Assembly: GCA_028720145.1 (NCBI GenBank)
Contig: JAQYLJ010000013.1
Location: 1-44,738, forward strand
Length of the DNA: 44,738 bases
Source of the DNA: Clostridia bacterium
GTDB lineage: Bacteria > Bacillota > Clostridia > Oscillospirales > CAG-272
Direction of reading: 5' to 3'
The notes under the pieces were generated by a model that saw nothing but the letters and a program-made list of their open reading frames with translations, ran no database searches and was not told the DNA's origin. The number at the start of each line of letters is the position of its first letter. Positions within the stretch are counted from its first letter, which is position 1. Shown one piece after another: positions 8,635 to 17,158 of the stretch. The position numbers were made by a program, and so were the translations under genes.

Positions 8635-10833
8635 ATGGCGAAAAAGAAAAAGCCGGTCGTGGAACTTCCTGAAAAGGTGGCGGAAGTGACCCGTCAACCC
8701 ATCACGGAAACCATCGAGAAAAACTATATGCCGTATGTCATGACGGTCATCGTTTCCCGCGCGATTCCGGATATTGACGGGTTCAAGCCATCGCAGAGAA
8801 AACTTCTCTATACGATGTATAAAATGGGGTTGCTCACGGGCGCGAGATCCAAGAGTTCCAATGTCGTCGGACAGACCATGAAACTCAACCCGCACGGGGA
8901 TGCCGCCATCTATGAGACCATGGTGCGTCTGACCCGCGGGAACGCGGCACTTCTACACCCGTTCATCGACTCCAAGGGTTCGTTCGGAAAGCAGTACAGC
9001 CGCGACATGGCATATGCCGCACCTCGTTATACAGAAGTCAAGCTGGACCCGTTCTGCCAAGAAATATTTTCCGGAATAGACAAAAACGCGGTGGACATGG
9101 TCCCCAACTATGACAATACCACGACAGAACCCACCATGCTCCCCACGACTTTCCCGAACATTCTGGTCTCTCCGAACCTCGGAATCGCGGTCGGGATGAC
9201 CTCGAATATCTGCTCGTTCAATCTGGCGGAGGTCTGTGACGGCACGATCGCCATGCTTCGCAATCCGTCTGTCACAGTCGACCGCATGATGGAGATTATC
9301 AAGGCACCCGATTTCTCGGGCGGCGGATTCCTCATCTATGACAAAGAGGCGCTCCGCACCATCTATGAGACCGGCGTGGGAAGTGTCAAACTGCGTGCAC
9401 GGTACGAATATAATCCCGATGACAACAGCATCGACATTTTGGAGATCCCGTACAGTTCCTGTATCGAGAGCATCATGAAAAAGATCATCGATATGGCGAA
9501 AGAAGGGAAAATCAAAGGGGTCGTCGATGTGCGTGACGCAATCGACCTCAGCGGGTTCCGTCTGACGATTGAACTCAAAAAGGGCACCGATCCCGATAAA
9601 CTGATGCAACGCCTGTTTGCGACGACCGACCTCGAAAAGTCTTTTGACTGCAACTTCAATGTGCTGATCAACAGCGCACCCTGTACCCTCGGTGTTCTGG
9701 GGATTCTCCGCGAGTGGATTACATTCCGTATGGGATGCTACAAACGGGAACTCTCGTTTGAACTGAACAAGAAGAAAGACAAACTCCACCTCCTCGAGGG
9801 ACTCGGTCTGATTCTGCAAGACATTGATCAGGCAATTCGTATCATTCGCAACACCCAAAGAGAAGAAGATGTCGTCAAAAACCTGATGGAAGCGTTCGGT
9901 CTTACCGAGATACAGGCAGAGTATATCGCGGAAATCAAACTGCGGCATCTGAACCGCGAATATATCATCAACCGTATCAACGAGTTGGAACAGTTGATGA
10001 AAGAGATTGCCGACCTGCAGTCGCTCTTGGCAGACGACCTCAAAATCAAGCAGGAACTCATCAAACAGCTCACGGAAATCAAGAAAAAGTACGGGAAACC
10101 GCGGAAAACCATGATCATCGCGAAGGATGAGACTCCGCTCGTCATTGAGAAAGAAGAGGTCGAGAATTACCCTGTCCGCGTGGTCGTCACCCGCGAGGGG
10201 TACTTCAAGAAGATTACCATGCAATCCCTCAAAGGGAATGATGAACAGAAAATCAAAGAGACCGACGAGATTCTGTACACGGAGGATACCGATAACCTGG
10301 GAGAACTCTGTGTGTTTACCAACATGGCGCGAATGTACCGCGTCAATGTCTCTGATTTTGAGAATACGAAAGCATCGCTGCTCGGCGACTTCCTCCCGCC
10401 GAAACTCTCGATGGACGAGGGAGAATATCTCATCGGCGCGCAGGTGCTTCATGAGTATCTCGACGGCGCTTGCTTCGGGTTCATCTATGAAAACGGCAAG
10501 GGCGTGAAGACACCCGTCAAAGCGTATGAGACCAAAGTCAAACGCAAGAAGCTCGTACAGGCGTTCTCCGATAAAGTACCGTGCGTGGGTGTGTTCTATG
10601 AAGAGAATAAACCCGTCGATGTCCTGATGGTCTCGGCACACGGAAAGGGAATCCTGATTTCCTCCGACCTCATCGGGGAAAAAGTCGGGCGCGGTGCGCT
10701 CGGCAGCACCCTGTTTGAACTGAAACGGGGAGACAAACTGGTCTATGCATCGGCACAGTTCGCATCGCGTTATCCCGATGCCACGACCACCTGTCGGAAG
10801 CGGAAAGTCCCGACGACGGGGAACCCCATGTGA
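8635..10833 (+). CDS. Type IIA DNA topoisomerase subunit A (ParC/GyrA-like)
   Basis: A 732-aa DNA breakage-reunion subunit. The winged-helix core begins near residue 30 (NYMPYVMTVIVSRAIPDIDG, FKPSQRKLLY). The catalytic Tyr is Y132 in AAPRYTEVKL, within a region typical of these enzymes (HPFIDSKGSFGKQYSRDMAYA). A coiled-coil tower follows, then a short degenerate C-terminal pinwheel region without a GyrA box, favouring a ParC-like or clostridial paralogue over true GyrA. The quinolone-anchoring Ser is Ala90 (HGDAAIYE). No ATPase subunit gene (parE/gyrB) is adjacent. The start is ATG 8635 after AGGGGA, 38 nt after sua5 with no terminator between. It acts on DNA together with a B subunit encoded elsewhere. 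Confidence 0.9.
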   Translation: MAKKKKPVVELPEKVAEVTRQPITETIEKNYMPYVMTVIVSRAIPDIDGFKPSQRKLLYTMYKMGLLTGARSKSSNVVGQTMKLNPHGDAAIYETMVRLTRGNAALLHPFIDSKGSFGKQYSRDMAYAAPRYTEVKLDPFCQEIFSGIDKNAVDMVPNYDNTTTEPTMLPTTFPNILVSPNLGIAVGMTSNICSFNLAEVCDGTIAMLRNPSVTVDRMMEIIKAPDFSGGGFLIYDKEALRTIYETGVGSVKLRARYEYNPDDNSIDILEIPYSSCIESIMKKIIDMAKEGKIKGVVDVRDAIDLSGFRLTIELKKGTDPDKLMQRLFATTDLEKSFDCNFNVLINSAPCTLGVLGILREWITFRMGCYKRELSFELNKKKDKLHLLEGLGLILQDIDQAIRIIRNTQREEDVVKNLMEAFGLTEIQAEYIAEIKLRHLNREYIINRINELEQLMKEIADLQSLLADDLKIKQELIKQLTEIKKKYGKPRKTMIIAKDETPLVIEKEEVENYPVRVVVTREGYFKKITMQSLKGNDEQKIKETDEILYTEDTDNLGELCVFTNMARMYRVNVSDFENTKASLLGDFLPPKLSMDEGEYLIGAQVLHEYLDGACFGFIYENGKGVKTPVKAYETKVKRKKLVQAFSDKVPCVGVFYEENKPVDVLMVSAHGKGILISSDLIGEKVGRGALGSTLFELKRGDKLVYASAQFASRYPDATTTCRKRKVPTTGNPM

Positions 10834-10852
10834 CTCACTCAAAAAACGGACA

Positions 10853-10879
10853 ATATTTGCATTTTTTATGCAAAAATAT
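10853..10879. other. AT-rich inverted repeat between topoisomerase and rplU promoter
   Basis: ATATTTGCAT (10853-10862) faces ATGCAAAAATAT (10868-10879), a stem of at least 7 bp (TTTGCAT/ATGCAAA). It sits 20 nt after the topoisomerase stop. It lacks GC and a following T tract, so it is at best a weak terminator; an operator just upstream of the rplU -35 is the alternative. Confidence 0.3.
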
Positions 10880-10891
10880 CGCGATACGGTA

Positions 10892-10920
10892 TTGACATTG
10901 TATTTTGCATCCTTTATAAT
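10892..10920 (+). promoter_or_regulatory. Consensus sigma-A promoter of rplU-prp-rpmA
   Basis: Perfect TTGACA (10892-10897), a 17-nt spacer, and perfect TATAAT (10915-10920). It is followed by a structured leader of about 70 nt. Confidence 0.9.
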
Positions 10921-10927
10921 AATTTAG

Positions 10928-10972
10928 CGCGTGTTCATGGGCTCTCAAGTGCGTATGCCGCCCATTACAGCG
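10928..10972 (+). ncRNA. Structured 5' leader of rplU (L21-leader-type autoregulatory element)
   Basis: Seen directly: an outer stem CGC(G)TGT (10928-10934) / ACAGCG (10967-10972) with one bulged G, a small internal loop, then ATGGGC (10937-10942) / GCCCAT (10960-10965), closing a 17-nt apical part. It begins within a few nt of the predicted transcription start and ends before the SD AGAGAGGT. Position and size fit the ribosomal protein L21 leader known in Firmicutes, through which L21 is thought to control its own mRNA. The Rfam assignment itself was not tested. Confidence 0.65.
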
Positions 10973-10998
10973 ATTTTTGAGAAAGAGAGGTACGCTTC

Positions 10999-11307
10999 AT
11001 GTTTGCGATTATGGAAACAGGCGGGAAGCAGTACAAAGTTGCCGAGGGCGATGTGCTCTACATCGAGAAACTGGGCAAGGAAGCAGGAGACGCTGTCACT
11101 TTTGACAAAGTGCTCGCTGTCTGCGATGACACCGTCAATGTCGGTGCTCCCTATGTTGCCGGCGCTTCCGTCGAGGCCGAGGTCGTGAAAAACGGTAAAT
11201 CCAAGAAGATTTATGTGATCAAGTACAAGGCCAAGAAGAACGAGAAGAAGAAGATCGGTCACAGACAGGACTACACCGTCGTCAAGATTACCAAGATCAA
11301 CGCGTAA
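10999..11307 (+). CDS. rplU: 50S ribosomal protein L21
   Basis: A 102-aa protein of the large subunit that binds 23S rRNA. Diagnostic segments are [25 protein letters not shown] at the N-terminus, then [32 protein letters not shown] with the GHRQ signature, and VKITKIN at the end. The start is ATG 10999 after GAGAGGT. It is first in the classical Firmicute order rplU-prp-rpmA, behind a consensus promoter and structured leader. Length is normal. Confidence 0.98.
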   Translation: MFAIMETGGKQYKVAEGDVLYIEKLGKEAGDAVTFDKVLAVCDDTVNVGAPYVAGASVEAEVVKNGKSKKIYVIKYKAKKNEKKKIGHRQDYTVVKITKINA

Positions 11308-11310
11308 GTT

Positions 11311-11676
11311 ATGACGACCGTCACCTTTTATCAATCAAATCAAGTCTTGTACGGCTTTTCGACCGAAGGGCATACGGGATACGCGGATGCGGGGAGCGAT
11401 ATTCTCTGCGCCGCCGTCTCCTCACTTACGATCTTTGTGGTAAACACCATCGAGACGGAACTGAATGTCCCTGTGGTAGTCGATGAAAGAGAAGACGACG
11501 AGGACAACGCAAGCATCACGCTGGAAGTTCCCGCACTCTTTTCGGAGACACTCTCCGACGCGGACAAGTATGCCGTCAGGCATTTGATTGAGTCTTACAG
11601 GCGCCAGTTAATAGAAATGGCGGGTGACTATCCCGAGTACATTCGTGTACTGACACGGGAGAAGGAAGTCCGGTAA
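11311..11676 (+). CDS. prp: Ribosomal-processing cysteine protease Prp
   Basis: A 121-aa protease (YsxB family) that removes the N-terminal extension of ribosomal protein L27. The catalytic pair is visible as His21 in EGHTGYADAG and Cys33 in SDILCAAVSSL. It sits 3 nt after rplU and 28 nt before rpmA, exactly where this family is found. The substrate's cleavage motif is present in the next gene, so the pair is self-consistent. Confidence 0.95.
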   Translation: MTTVTFYQSNQVLYGFSTEGHTGYADAGSDILCAAVSSLTIFVVNTIETELNVPVVVDEREDDEDNASITLEVPALFSETLSDADKYAVRHLIESYRRQLIEMAGDYPEYIRVLTREKEVR

Positions 11677-11704
11677 GCAACGAATTTGAATGGAGGAAAC
11701 GAAA

Positions 11705-11983
11705 ATGTTGAAACTGAATTTGCAGTTCTTCGCTCACAAAAAGGGCGTTGGTTCCACCAAGAACGGCCGTGATTCCGAATCGAAGCGTCTCGGTGTTAAG
11801 CGTGCGGACGGTCAGCATGTGACTGCCGGCACCATCATCGTGAGACAGCGCGGCACCAAGATCCGTCCCGGCAATAATGTGGGACGCGGACATGACGATA
11901 CACTTTTCGCTTTGGTGGAAGGGAAAGTCAAGTTCGAACAGGTGGAAAAAGACAAAAAGCAGGTCAGCGTTTACGCTGAGTGA
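11705..11983 (+). CDS. rpmA: 50S ribosomal protein L27 with Prp-cleaved N-terminal extension
   Basis: A 92-aa large-subunit protein whose N-terminus reaches the peptidyl-transferase centre. The start is ATG 11705 with GGAGGAAACGAAA upstream; an in-frame ATG at 11690 overlaps that SD and is rejected. The protein begins MLKLNLQFF followed by [15 protein letters not shown]. The first nine residues are the Firmicute extension and F/A is the expected Prp cleavage point. The rest ([38 protein letters not shown]) is typical L27. Confidence 0.98.
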   Translation: MLKLNLQFFAHKKGVGSTKNGRDSESKRLGVKRADGQHVTAGTIIVRQRGTKIRPGNNVGRGHDDTLFALVEGKVKFEQVEKDKKQVSVYAE

Positions 11984-11990
11984 TTTCTAA

Positions 11991-12020
11991 GAGAGTAGGG
12001 GATATTCGCCTGCTCTCTTT
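11991..12020 (+). terminator. Probable terminator/attenuator after rpmA
   Basis: A 9-bp stem (GAGAGTAGG / CCTGCTCTC with one G-U) and a 9-nt loop, followed by only TTT. It sits between rpmA and galE; the short T run suggests partial read-through into galE. Confidence 0.6.
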
Positions 12021-12042
12021 CCATATGCAAAGGGGGATTATT

Positions 12043-13062
12043 ATGTCGATTCTTGTCACAGGCGGTACCGGCTATATCGGTTCTCACACAGTTGTGGAAC
12101 TCATCAATGCCGGAGAAAAGGCGGTTATCGTCGATAACCTTTCCAACAGTAAAAAGTGCGTCCTCGACCGCATAGAGACCATTACGGGGGTACGTCCCGC
12201 ATTCTATCAAGTGGATTTGCTTGACAGTGAGGGGCTTGATCGGGTATTCAGAGAGAATCCGGACATCACTTCCGTGATTCATTTTGCGGGACTGAAAGCG
12301 GTCGGAGAATCGGTGGAACTCCCGCTGCTATACTATCGCGTCAATCTGCTCGGCACCCTGAACCTTTTGGAAACCATGAAGAAGCACGGTGTCAAGGAGA
12401 TTATTTTCTCCTCGTCTGCAACCGTCTACGGCGTTCCGAAATCCGTACCGATTCGTGAGGATTTCCCGCTCTCGACGACCAATCCCTATGGGGAGACCAA
12501 ACTCGTGATTGAACGCATCCTTGCAGACTATGCCCACGCGGACAAGGATTTCAGCGCGATTTGCCTGCGGTATTTTAATCCGATCGGGGCGCATGAGAGC
12601 GGACTCATCGGGGAAGACCCCCGCGGGATTCCGAACAATCTCCTGCCGTATGTGGCGCGGGTCGCACTCGGGAAACTGCCGTGCGTGACGGTCTTCGGCG
12701 ACGATTATGAGACCCCCGACGGGACCGGGGTACGCGACTATATCCATGTCGTCGACCTTGCGAAAGCACATCTCTCCGCGCTGAAACGCGCTGGAGCCAT
12801 GAAAGGCATCGAGTATATCAATGTCGGGACGGGGAACGGATATTCGGTTCTGGATATCATTCATGCCTATGAGGCCGCATGGGGCAGTCCGATTCCGTAT
12901 CGCATCGGAGCACGCCGTTCCGGCGATGTCGCCGCTTGTTATGCCGACCCCTCCCTCGCGAAAGAGCGTCTCGGATGGGAAGCACAGTACGATCTCGCGC
13001 GTATGTGCGAGGATACGGTGCGTTGGCAGAGAAACAACCCGGACGGGTATCCCGACGACTAA
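12043..13062 (+). CDS. galE: UDP-glucose 4-epimerase
   Basis: A 339-aa short-chain-dehydrogenase-type epimerase interconverting UDP-glucose and UDP-galactose, for galactose use and surface polysaccharides. The NAD-binding TGGTGYIGSH is at residues 6-15. The catalytic triad is visible as the Ser cluster FSSSATVYG plus Y149xxxK153 in NPYGETK. LRYFNPIGAHESG and the sugar-binding RDYIHVVDLAKAH also match GalE. The start is ATG 12043 after AGGGGG; longer in-frame starts overlap rpmA. No Leloir-pathway neighbours (galK, galT) are present. Confidence 0.95.
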   Translation: MSILVTGGTGYIGSHTVVELINAGEKAVIVDNLSNSKKCVLDRIETITGVRPAFYQVDLLDSEGLDRVFRENPDITSVIHFAGLKAVGESVELPLLYYRVNLLGTLNLLETMKKHGVKEIIFSSSATVYGVPKSVPIREDFPLSTTNPYGETKLVIERILADYAHADKDFSAICLRYFNPIGAHESGLIGEDPRGIPNNLLPYVARVALGKLPCVTVFGDDYETPDGTGVRDYIHVVDLAKAHLSALKRAGAMKGIEYINVGTGNGYSVLDIIHAYEAAWGSPIPYRIGARRSGDVAACYADPSLAKERLGWEAQYDLARMCEDTVRWQRNNPDGYPDD

Positions 13063-13093
13063 AACCAAACAAAACAAAAGAATACAAAAGAAA

Positions 13094-13126
13094 ACCCGAA
13101 GCAGAATTTGCTTCGGGCTCTTTTTT
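13094..13126. terminator. Terminator between convergent galE and trxB
   Basis: A 9-bp GC-rich stem (CCCGAAGCA 13095-13103 / TGCTTCGGG 13109-13117) with CTC and seven T on the plus side and TTTT on the minus side. It can serve both genes. Confidence 0.88.
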
Positions 13127-13131
13127 TGTTT

Positions 13132-14043
13132 TTATCCCTGCTTGTCAAGATAATGACATGCCGCGAGTGCGGCAGTCGCGCCATCTGCCATCGCGGTGAC
13201 GAGTTGTCGTACTTCTTTGGTGCGGCAGTCGCCTGCGATATAGACGCCGGGTGTCCCCGCCTCGCACGCCTCTCCGATGTCGGCATAGCCGCCGAGGTCA
13301 AGAGTAGTAAAGGATTTGAAAAGGGCATTTTCGGGATTGTGTCCGATTGCGATAAACAAGCCATCGAGCGGAAGCTCCTCTTTGGTTCCGTCACGCTTTT
13401 CGAGGGTAACACCCGTCAGATTCGGGTCTCCCGTGAGGCGCGAAACGGTCGCGTTTTTGTGAAAGACGACATTGGAACGACGCGAAAGGGAGGTTTCCAG
13501 AATCGCATCCCCGCGAAATTCCTCTCTGCGGTGAATCAAATGGACGGTTTCGCAGATGTCGGAAAGATAAAGTGCTTCTTGCAGAGCGGTATTCCCGCCG
13601 CCGACGACACCGACTGTCTTTCCACGATAGAACTCTCCGTCGCAGACGGCACAGAAAGAGATGCCTGCGCCGATATACTTTTCTTCATCGGCGAGACCCA
13701 GTCTCCTCGGACTAGCACCGGTAGCAAATATGACGGTTCGCCCCTCGAAGTCTCCGCCGAAAACCGAGGAGACACGGAATCCGTCCTCGGTCTTTTCGAC
13801 CGCTGTGACCTCGTCGAGTTCCAGGGTCGCGCCAGCGTCTTGCGCCTGTTTCGTCAGGTTATCGCCGAGTTCCAATCCCGAGACTGAGGGGAGAGCGGGG
13901 TAGTTCTCGACCTTCGGGGACCAGACGATCTGACCCCCAAAGGTGGAGCGTTCGATGACCAGCGTCTTTTTTCCTGCGCGGCAGGCATAGAGTGCGGCGG
14001 TCAAGCCTGCGGGACCTGCGCCGATGATGATGACATCAAGCAT
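13132..14043 (-). CDS. trxB: Thioredoxin reductase (NADPH-dependent, FAD flavoprotein)
   Basis: A 303-aa cytosolic flavoenzyme passing electrons from NADPH to thioredoxin-like proteins. The FAD site IIIGAGPAGLTAALYACRAG is at the N-terminus. The redox-active disulfide is C131-A-V-C134 in SFCAVCDGEFYRG, followed by the NADPH site GVVGGGNTALQEALYL. The C-terminal FAD motif is GVYIAGDCRTKEVRQLVTA. The start ATG (14043-14041) lies inside the last codons of nrdD (8-nt overlap) without a strong SD of its own, so translation is probably coupled to nrdD. Its placement behind an NrdD that carries its own redoxin domain suggests its job is to supply electrons to the ribonucleotide reductase. Confidence 0.95.
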   Translation of the reverse strand: MLDVIIIGAGPAGLTAALYACRAGKKTLVIERSTFGGQIVWSPKVENYPALPSVSGLELGDNLTKQAQDAGATLELDEVTAVEKTEDGFRVSSVFGGDFEGRTVIFATGASPRRLGLADEEKYIGAGISFCAVCDGEFYRGKTVGVVGGGNTALQEALYLSDICETVHLIHRREEFRGDAILETSLSRRSNVVFHKNATVSRLTGDPNLTGVTLEKRDGTKEELPLDGLFIAIGHNPENALFKSFTTLDLGGYADIGEACEAGTPGVYIAGDCRTKEVRQLVTAMADGATAALAACHYLDKQG

Positions 14044-16426
14044 TGGCAGAACCCGAGTCGACAATATACTTCCGAATGGCACCCGCACCCGTGTGCTTGA
14101 CTGCTCCCTTGGGGGTCACAATGACGAGAGTCGGTGCCTGCACAATCCCGTACTGTTTTACAAGGTCGGGATGCTCGGAGGCGAGGATGGTGTCATAGGC
14201 GATTCCTGCTTTGTCGAGATAGTCATGGGCGATCCGACAGTTCGGGCATTTCTCGGTGGTGAAGAGAAGAGTCTCGTGACCGCCGGCAGAGCAGCAGGTC
14301 GCTTCGGTTTTTGTCTCTGCGGCTGCCTCTTCGGGTTTCCCGTGTTTCAGGACGCTGGTCTCGATGACATACTCTTTCCGCGCCTTGTATTCCTCGGATT
14401 TACCTGCGTTCCAGTTCTGGACGGGACGATAGTAACCCGTGATACGGCTGTAAACCTCGGTCTTCTCGCCGCAATGCGGGCAGGTGAACTGTTCACCCAC
14501 GAGGTAGCCGTGATTCTTACAAACCGAGTAGGTGGGAGAAATGGTGTAGTAGGGAAGTTTGTAGTTCTCGGCAATCTTGCGGACGAGATTTGCCGCCGCC
14601 TGCCAGTCGGGCATCTTCTCGCCGAGGAAGGCGTGGAAGACCGTGCCGGAGGTGTAGAGGGTTTGCAGTTCATCCTGAATATCGAGCGCGGCGAAGATAT
14701 CGTCCGTGAACCCTACGGGCAGATGGCTGCTGTTCGTATAGTACGGCGTTCCGCCCTTTTCGGACGCGGTGATGATATCGGGGAACTGCTCGACATCGTG
14801 CTTCGCGAGACGGTAAGAGGTGGATTCCGCGGGGGTCGCTTCGAGGTTGTAGAGATCGCCGTATTTCTCCTGATAGTCGGACAGACGCTCTCTCATATGG
14901 TTGAGGACCTTCTTGGAGAACTCCTGGCATTCGGGATGGGTCATGTCGCAACGGATCCAGTTCGCGTTCAGACCCGCTTCGTTCATGCCGACAAGACCGA
15001 TGGTCGAGAAGTGGTTCTCAAAGGTGCCGAGATAGCGTTTGGTGTAGGGATAGAGACCCTCGTTCAGAAGCTTGGTGATGACCGTTCTCTTGGTTTTGAG
15101 AGAGCGGGCGGCGATGTCCATCATGTGGTCGAGACGATGGAAGAAGTCTTCCTCGTTCTTCGCGAGATAGGCGATACGGGGCATATTGATGGTAACCACG
15201 CCGATGGACCCCGTGCTTTCGCCCGAGCCAAAGAAACCGCCGGATTTCTTGCGGAGTTCACGCAGGTCGAGACGCAGACGGCAGCACATGGAACGGACGT
15301 CGCTCGGCTCCATATCACTGTTGATATAGTTCGAGAAATAGGGCGTGCCGTATTTCGCGGTCATCTCGAAGAGCATGCGGTTGTTCTCGGTCGGAGACCA
15401 GTCGAAATCACGCGTGATGGAGTAGGTCGGAATGGGGTACTGGAACCCTCTGCCGTTCGCGTCGCCCTCGATCATGATTTCGATGAACGCCTTATTGACC
15501 ATTGCCATTTCCTCGACGCAGTCGCCATAGGTGAAGTCCATCTCTTTGCCGCCGACAATCGCGGGCAGGTCTTTCAGGTCTTTCGGGACCGTCCAGTCGA
15601 GGGTGATATTGGAGAAGGGTGCCTGCGTGCCCCAACGGGACGGGGTGTTCACACCGTACACAAAGGACTGTACACACTGTTTGACTTCTTTATAGCTCAG
15701 GTTGTCCACTTTGACAAAGGGAGCGAGGTAGGTATCAAAAGAAGAGAATGCCTGTGCGCCCGCCCACTCGTTCTGCATGATGCCGAGGAAGTTCACCATC
15801 TGATTGCAGAGGGTAGAGAGGTGAGCCGCGGGAGAAGAGGTGATCTTCCCGGGGACGCCGCCGAGACCTTCTTTGATGAGTTGCTTCAAACTCCAACCCG
15901 CGCAATAACCCGTCAGCATGGAAAGGTCATGCAGGTGGATATCGCAGTTTCTGTGCGCCTGGCTGATTTCTTCGTCATAGATCTCCGACAGCCAGTAGTT
16001 CGCCGTAATGGCGCCCGAGTTCGAGAGAATCAGACCGCCGACGGAATAGGTCACGGTCGAATTTTCTTTGACGCGCCAGTCGAGAGACTGAATGTACTTA
16101 TTCACAGTCTCACTGTAATCGAGGTAGGTGGAATGGATATTGCGGAGTTTCTCACGCTGTTTCCGATACAGGATATAGGACTTCGCCACAGCTTCATACC
16201 CGCCGCGGGAGAGGACGGCCTCTACGCTGTCCTGCACGTCCTCGACGGAAATATAGCCGTCTTTGATTTTCGGCTGAAAATCAGCGGTCACTTTGAGAGC
16301 AAGGAAGTCGATAATGTTATCGGTATACTCGGTCTCGGTGGCTTCAAATGCCAGTCTCATGGCGTTCGCGATTTTGGCGATGTCGAATGGAACGATTTTT
16401 CCGTCTCGTTTGATAATCTGGTACAT
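14036..16426 (-). CDS. nrdD: Anaerobic (class III) ribonucleoside-triphosphate reductase with fused C-terminal redoxin domain
   Basis: A 796-aa glycyl-radical enzyme reducing NTPs to dNTPs without oxygen. Residues 1-95 are an ATP-cone (MYQIIKRDGKIVPFDIAKIANAM). The (alpha/beta)10 core includes LTGYCAGWSLKQ and the double-Cys RSMCCRLRLDL. A zinc-binding region follows (CKNHG...CPHCG), then the glycyl-radical motif RITGYYRP (Gly664) and NWNAGK. After a KPEEAAAETKTEA linker, residues about 715-796 form a glutaredoxin/NrdH-like domain with CPNC at 727-730 and a cis-Pro-type QAPTLVI. This fusion is unusual and suggests internal thiol reductant delivery rather than formate. The start is ATG 16426-16424 after GAAGGAAA. 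It lies between nrdG (14 nt upstream) and trxB (overlapping). Confidence 0.95.
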   Translation of the reverse strand: MYQIIKRDGKIVPFDIAKIANAMRLAFEATETEYTDNIIDFLALKVTADFQPKIKDGYISVEDVQDSVEAVLSRGGYEAVAKSYILYRKQREKLRNIHSTYLDYSETVNKYIQSLDWRVKENSTVTYSVGGLILSNSGAITANYWLSEIYDEEISQAHRNCDIHLHDLSMLTGYCAGWSLKQLIKEGLGGVPGKITSSPAAHLSTLCNQMVNFLGIMQNEWAGAQAFSSFDTYLAPFVKVDNLSYKEVKQCVQSFVYGVNTPSRWGTQAPFSNITLDWTVPKDLKDLPAIVGGKEMDFTYGDCVEEMAMVNKAFIEIMIEGDANGRGFQYPIPTYSITRDFDWSPTENNRMLFEMTAKYGTPYFSNYINSDMEPSDVRSMCCRLRLDLRELRKKSGGFFGSGESTGSIGVVTINMPRIAYLAKNEEDFFHRLDHMMDIAARSLKTKRTVITKLLNEGLYPYTKRYLGTFENHFSTIGLVGMNEAGLNANWIRCDMTHPECQEFSKKVLNHMRERLSDYQEKYGDLYNLEATPAESTSYRLAKHDVEQFPDIITASEKGGTPYYTNSSHLPVGFTDDIFAALDIQDELQTLYTSGTVFHAFLGEKMPDWQAAANLVRKIAENYKLPYYTISPTYSVCKNHGYLVGEQFTCPHCGEKTEVYSRITGYYRPVQNWNAGKSEEYKARKEYVIETSVLKHGKPEEAAAETKTEATCCSAGGHETLLFTTEKCPNCRIAHDYLDKAGIAYDTILASEHPDLVKQYGIVQAPTLVIVTPKGAVKHTGAGAIRKYIVDSGSANA

Positions 16427-16440
16427 GGTGTTTCCTTCTC

Positions 16441-17148
16441 TCAAATAGTATTTGTAATTCCGCGTGCTTGCGCACAGGGGACATAGGGTTTCATCATACT
16501 CGCAAAGTGCAACATTTCTTCGTCCGAGTAGGCGGACAAGCCGTCGGGCGCGATGAGGTCGCCCGAATCACGGTACTGCTGCAGATAGTATTCCTCGTCG
16601 CCGGCGATCCATTTCGCAAGAGAAAGCAAATCCTCTTCATCGTGGAGTCCGCGGACGACCGTGGTACGAAATTCAAAGGGCAGGGTGCCCTCCATGAGAA
16701 TCTTCATGGACTTCTCGATTCTCTCCATCGGCGGGCGGGGGACACCCGTCACGCGTGCATAATTTGCGGGGGAGGACTTTATATCCATGGCAACTCTGTC
16801 GATCAGTCCCTCGGAAATAATCTCGGCGAGCAGATCGGGGGAGGTCCCGTTGGTATCCAGTTTGATGCGATAACCCATTGCTTTGACGGCACGAAGGAAG
16901 TCCTTGATATCCGGCTCGAGCAGGGGTTCTCCCCCGGTGAGGGCAACTCCGTCGAGGATTCCGACGCGTTTTTTTAGAAAATCATAGACTTCTTCTTCCG
17001 GGATATCTTCCGACCGGTGATCGGGTAAAACGAGTGACGCGTTCTGACAGAACGGACATCGGAAGTTGCATCCACCCGTAAACAGGGTGCAGGCAACCAT
17101 CCCGGGGTAATCGAGCAAGGTCAGTTTTTGCAAACCCTTGAATCTCAT
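16441..17148 (-). CDS. nrdG: Anaerobic RNR activating protein / pyruvate-formate-lyase-type radical SAM activase
   Basis: A 235-aa radical SAM enzyme generating the glycyl radical on NrdD. The cluster motif is CNFRCPFCQN (CxxxCxxC), preceded by LTLLDYPGMVACTLFTGGC and followed by GVALTGGEPLLEPDI and KLDTNGTSPD. The start is ATG 17148-17146 with AAGGAGAGG directly upstream; an in-frame extension to 17205 would start upstream of the mapped -10 and is rejected. It comes first in the operon, whereas nrdD commonly precedes nrdG. A sigma-A promoter and two NrdR-type boxes lie just upstream. Confidence 0.94.
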   Translation of the reverse strand: MRFKGLQKLTLLDYPGMVACTLFTGGCNFRCPFCQNASLVLPDHRSEDIPEEEVYDFLKKRVGILDGVALTGGEPLLEPDIKDFLRAVKAMGYRIKLDTNGTSPDLLAEIISEGLIDRVAMDIKSSPANYARVTGVPRPPMERIEKSMKILMEGTLPFEFRTTVVRGLHDEEDLLSLAKWIAGDEEYYLQQYRDSGDLIAPDGLSAYSDEEMLHFASMMKPYVPCAQARGITNTI

Positions 17149-17158
17149 AGGCCTCTCC

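Noticed and set aside
14024..16486. Open plus-strand frame of 820 codons opposite nrdD
   Set aside because: It is exactly antisense to a clear NrdD, has no family motifs and shows low-complexity Arg/Val/Gly/Asp runs, as expected for a shadow of a GC-biased gene.
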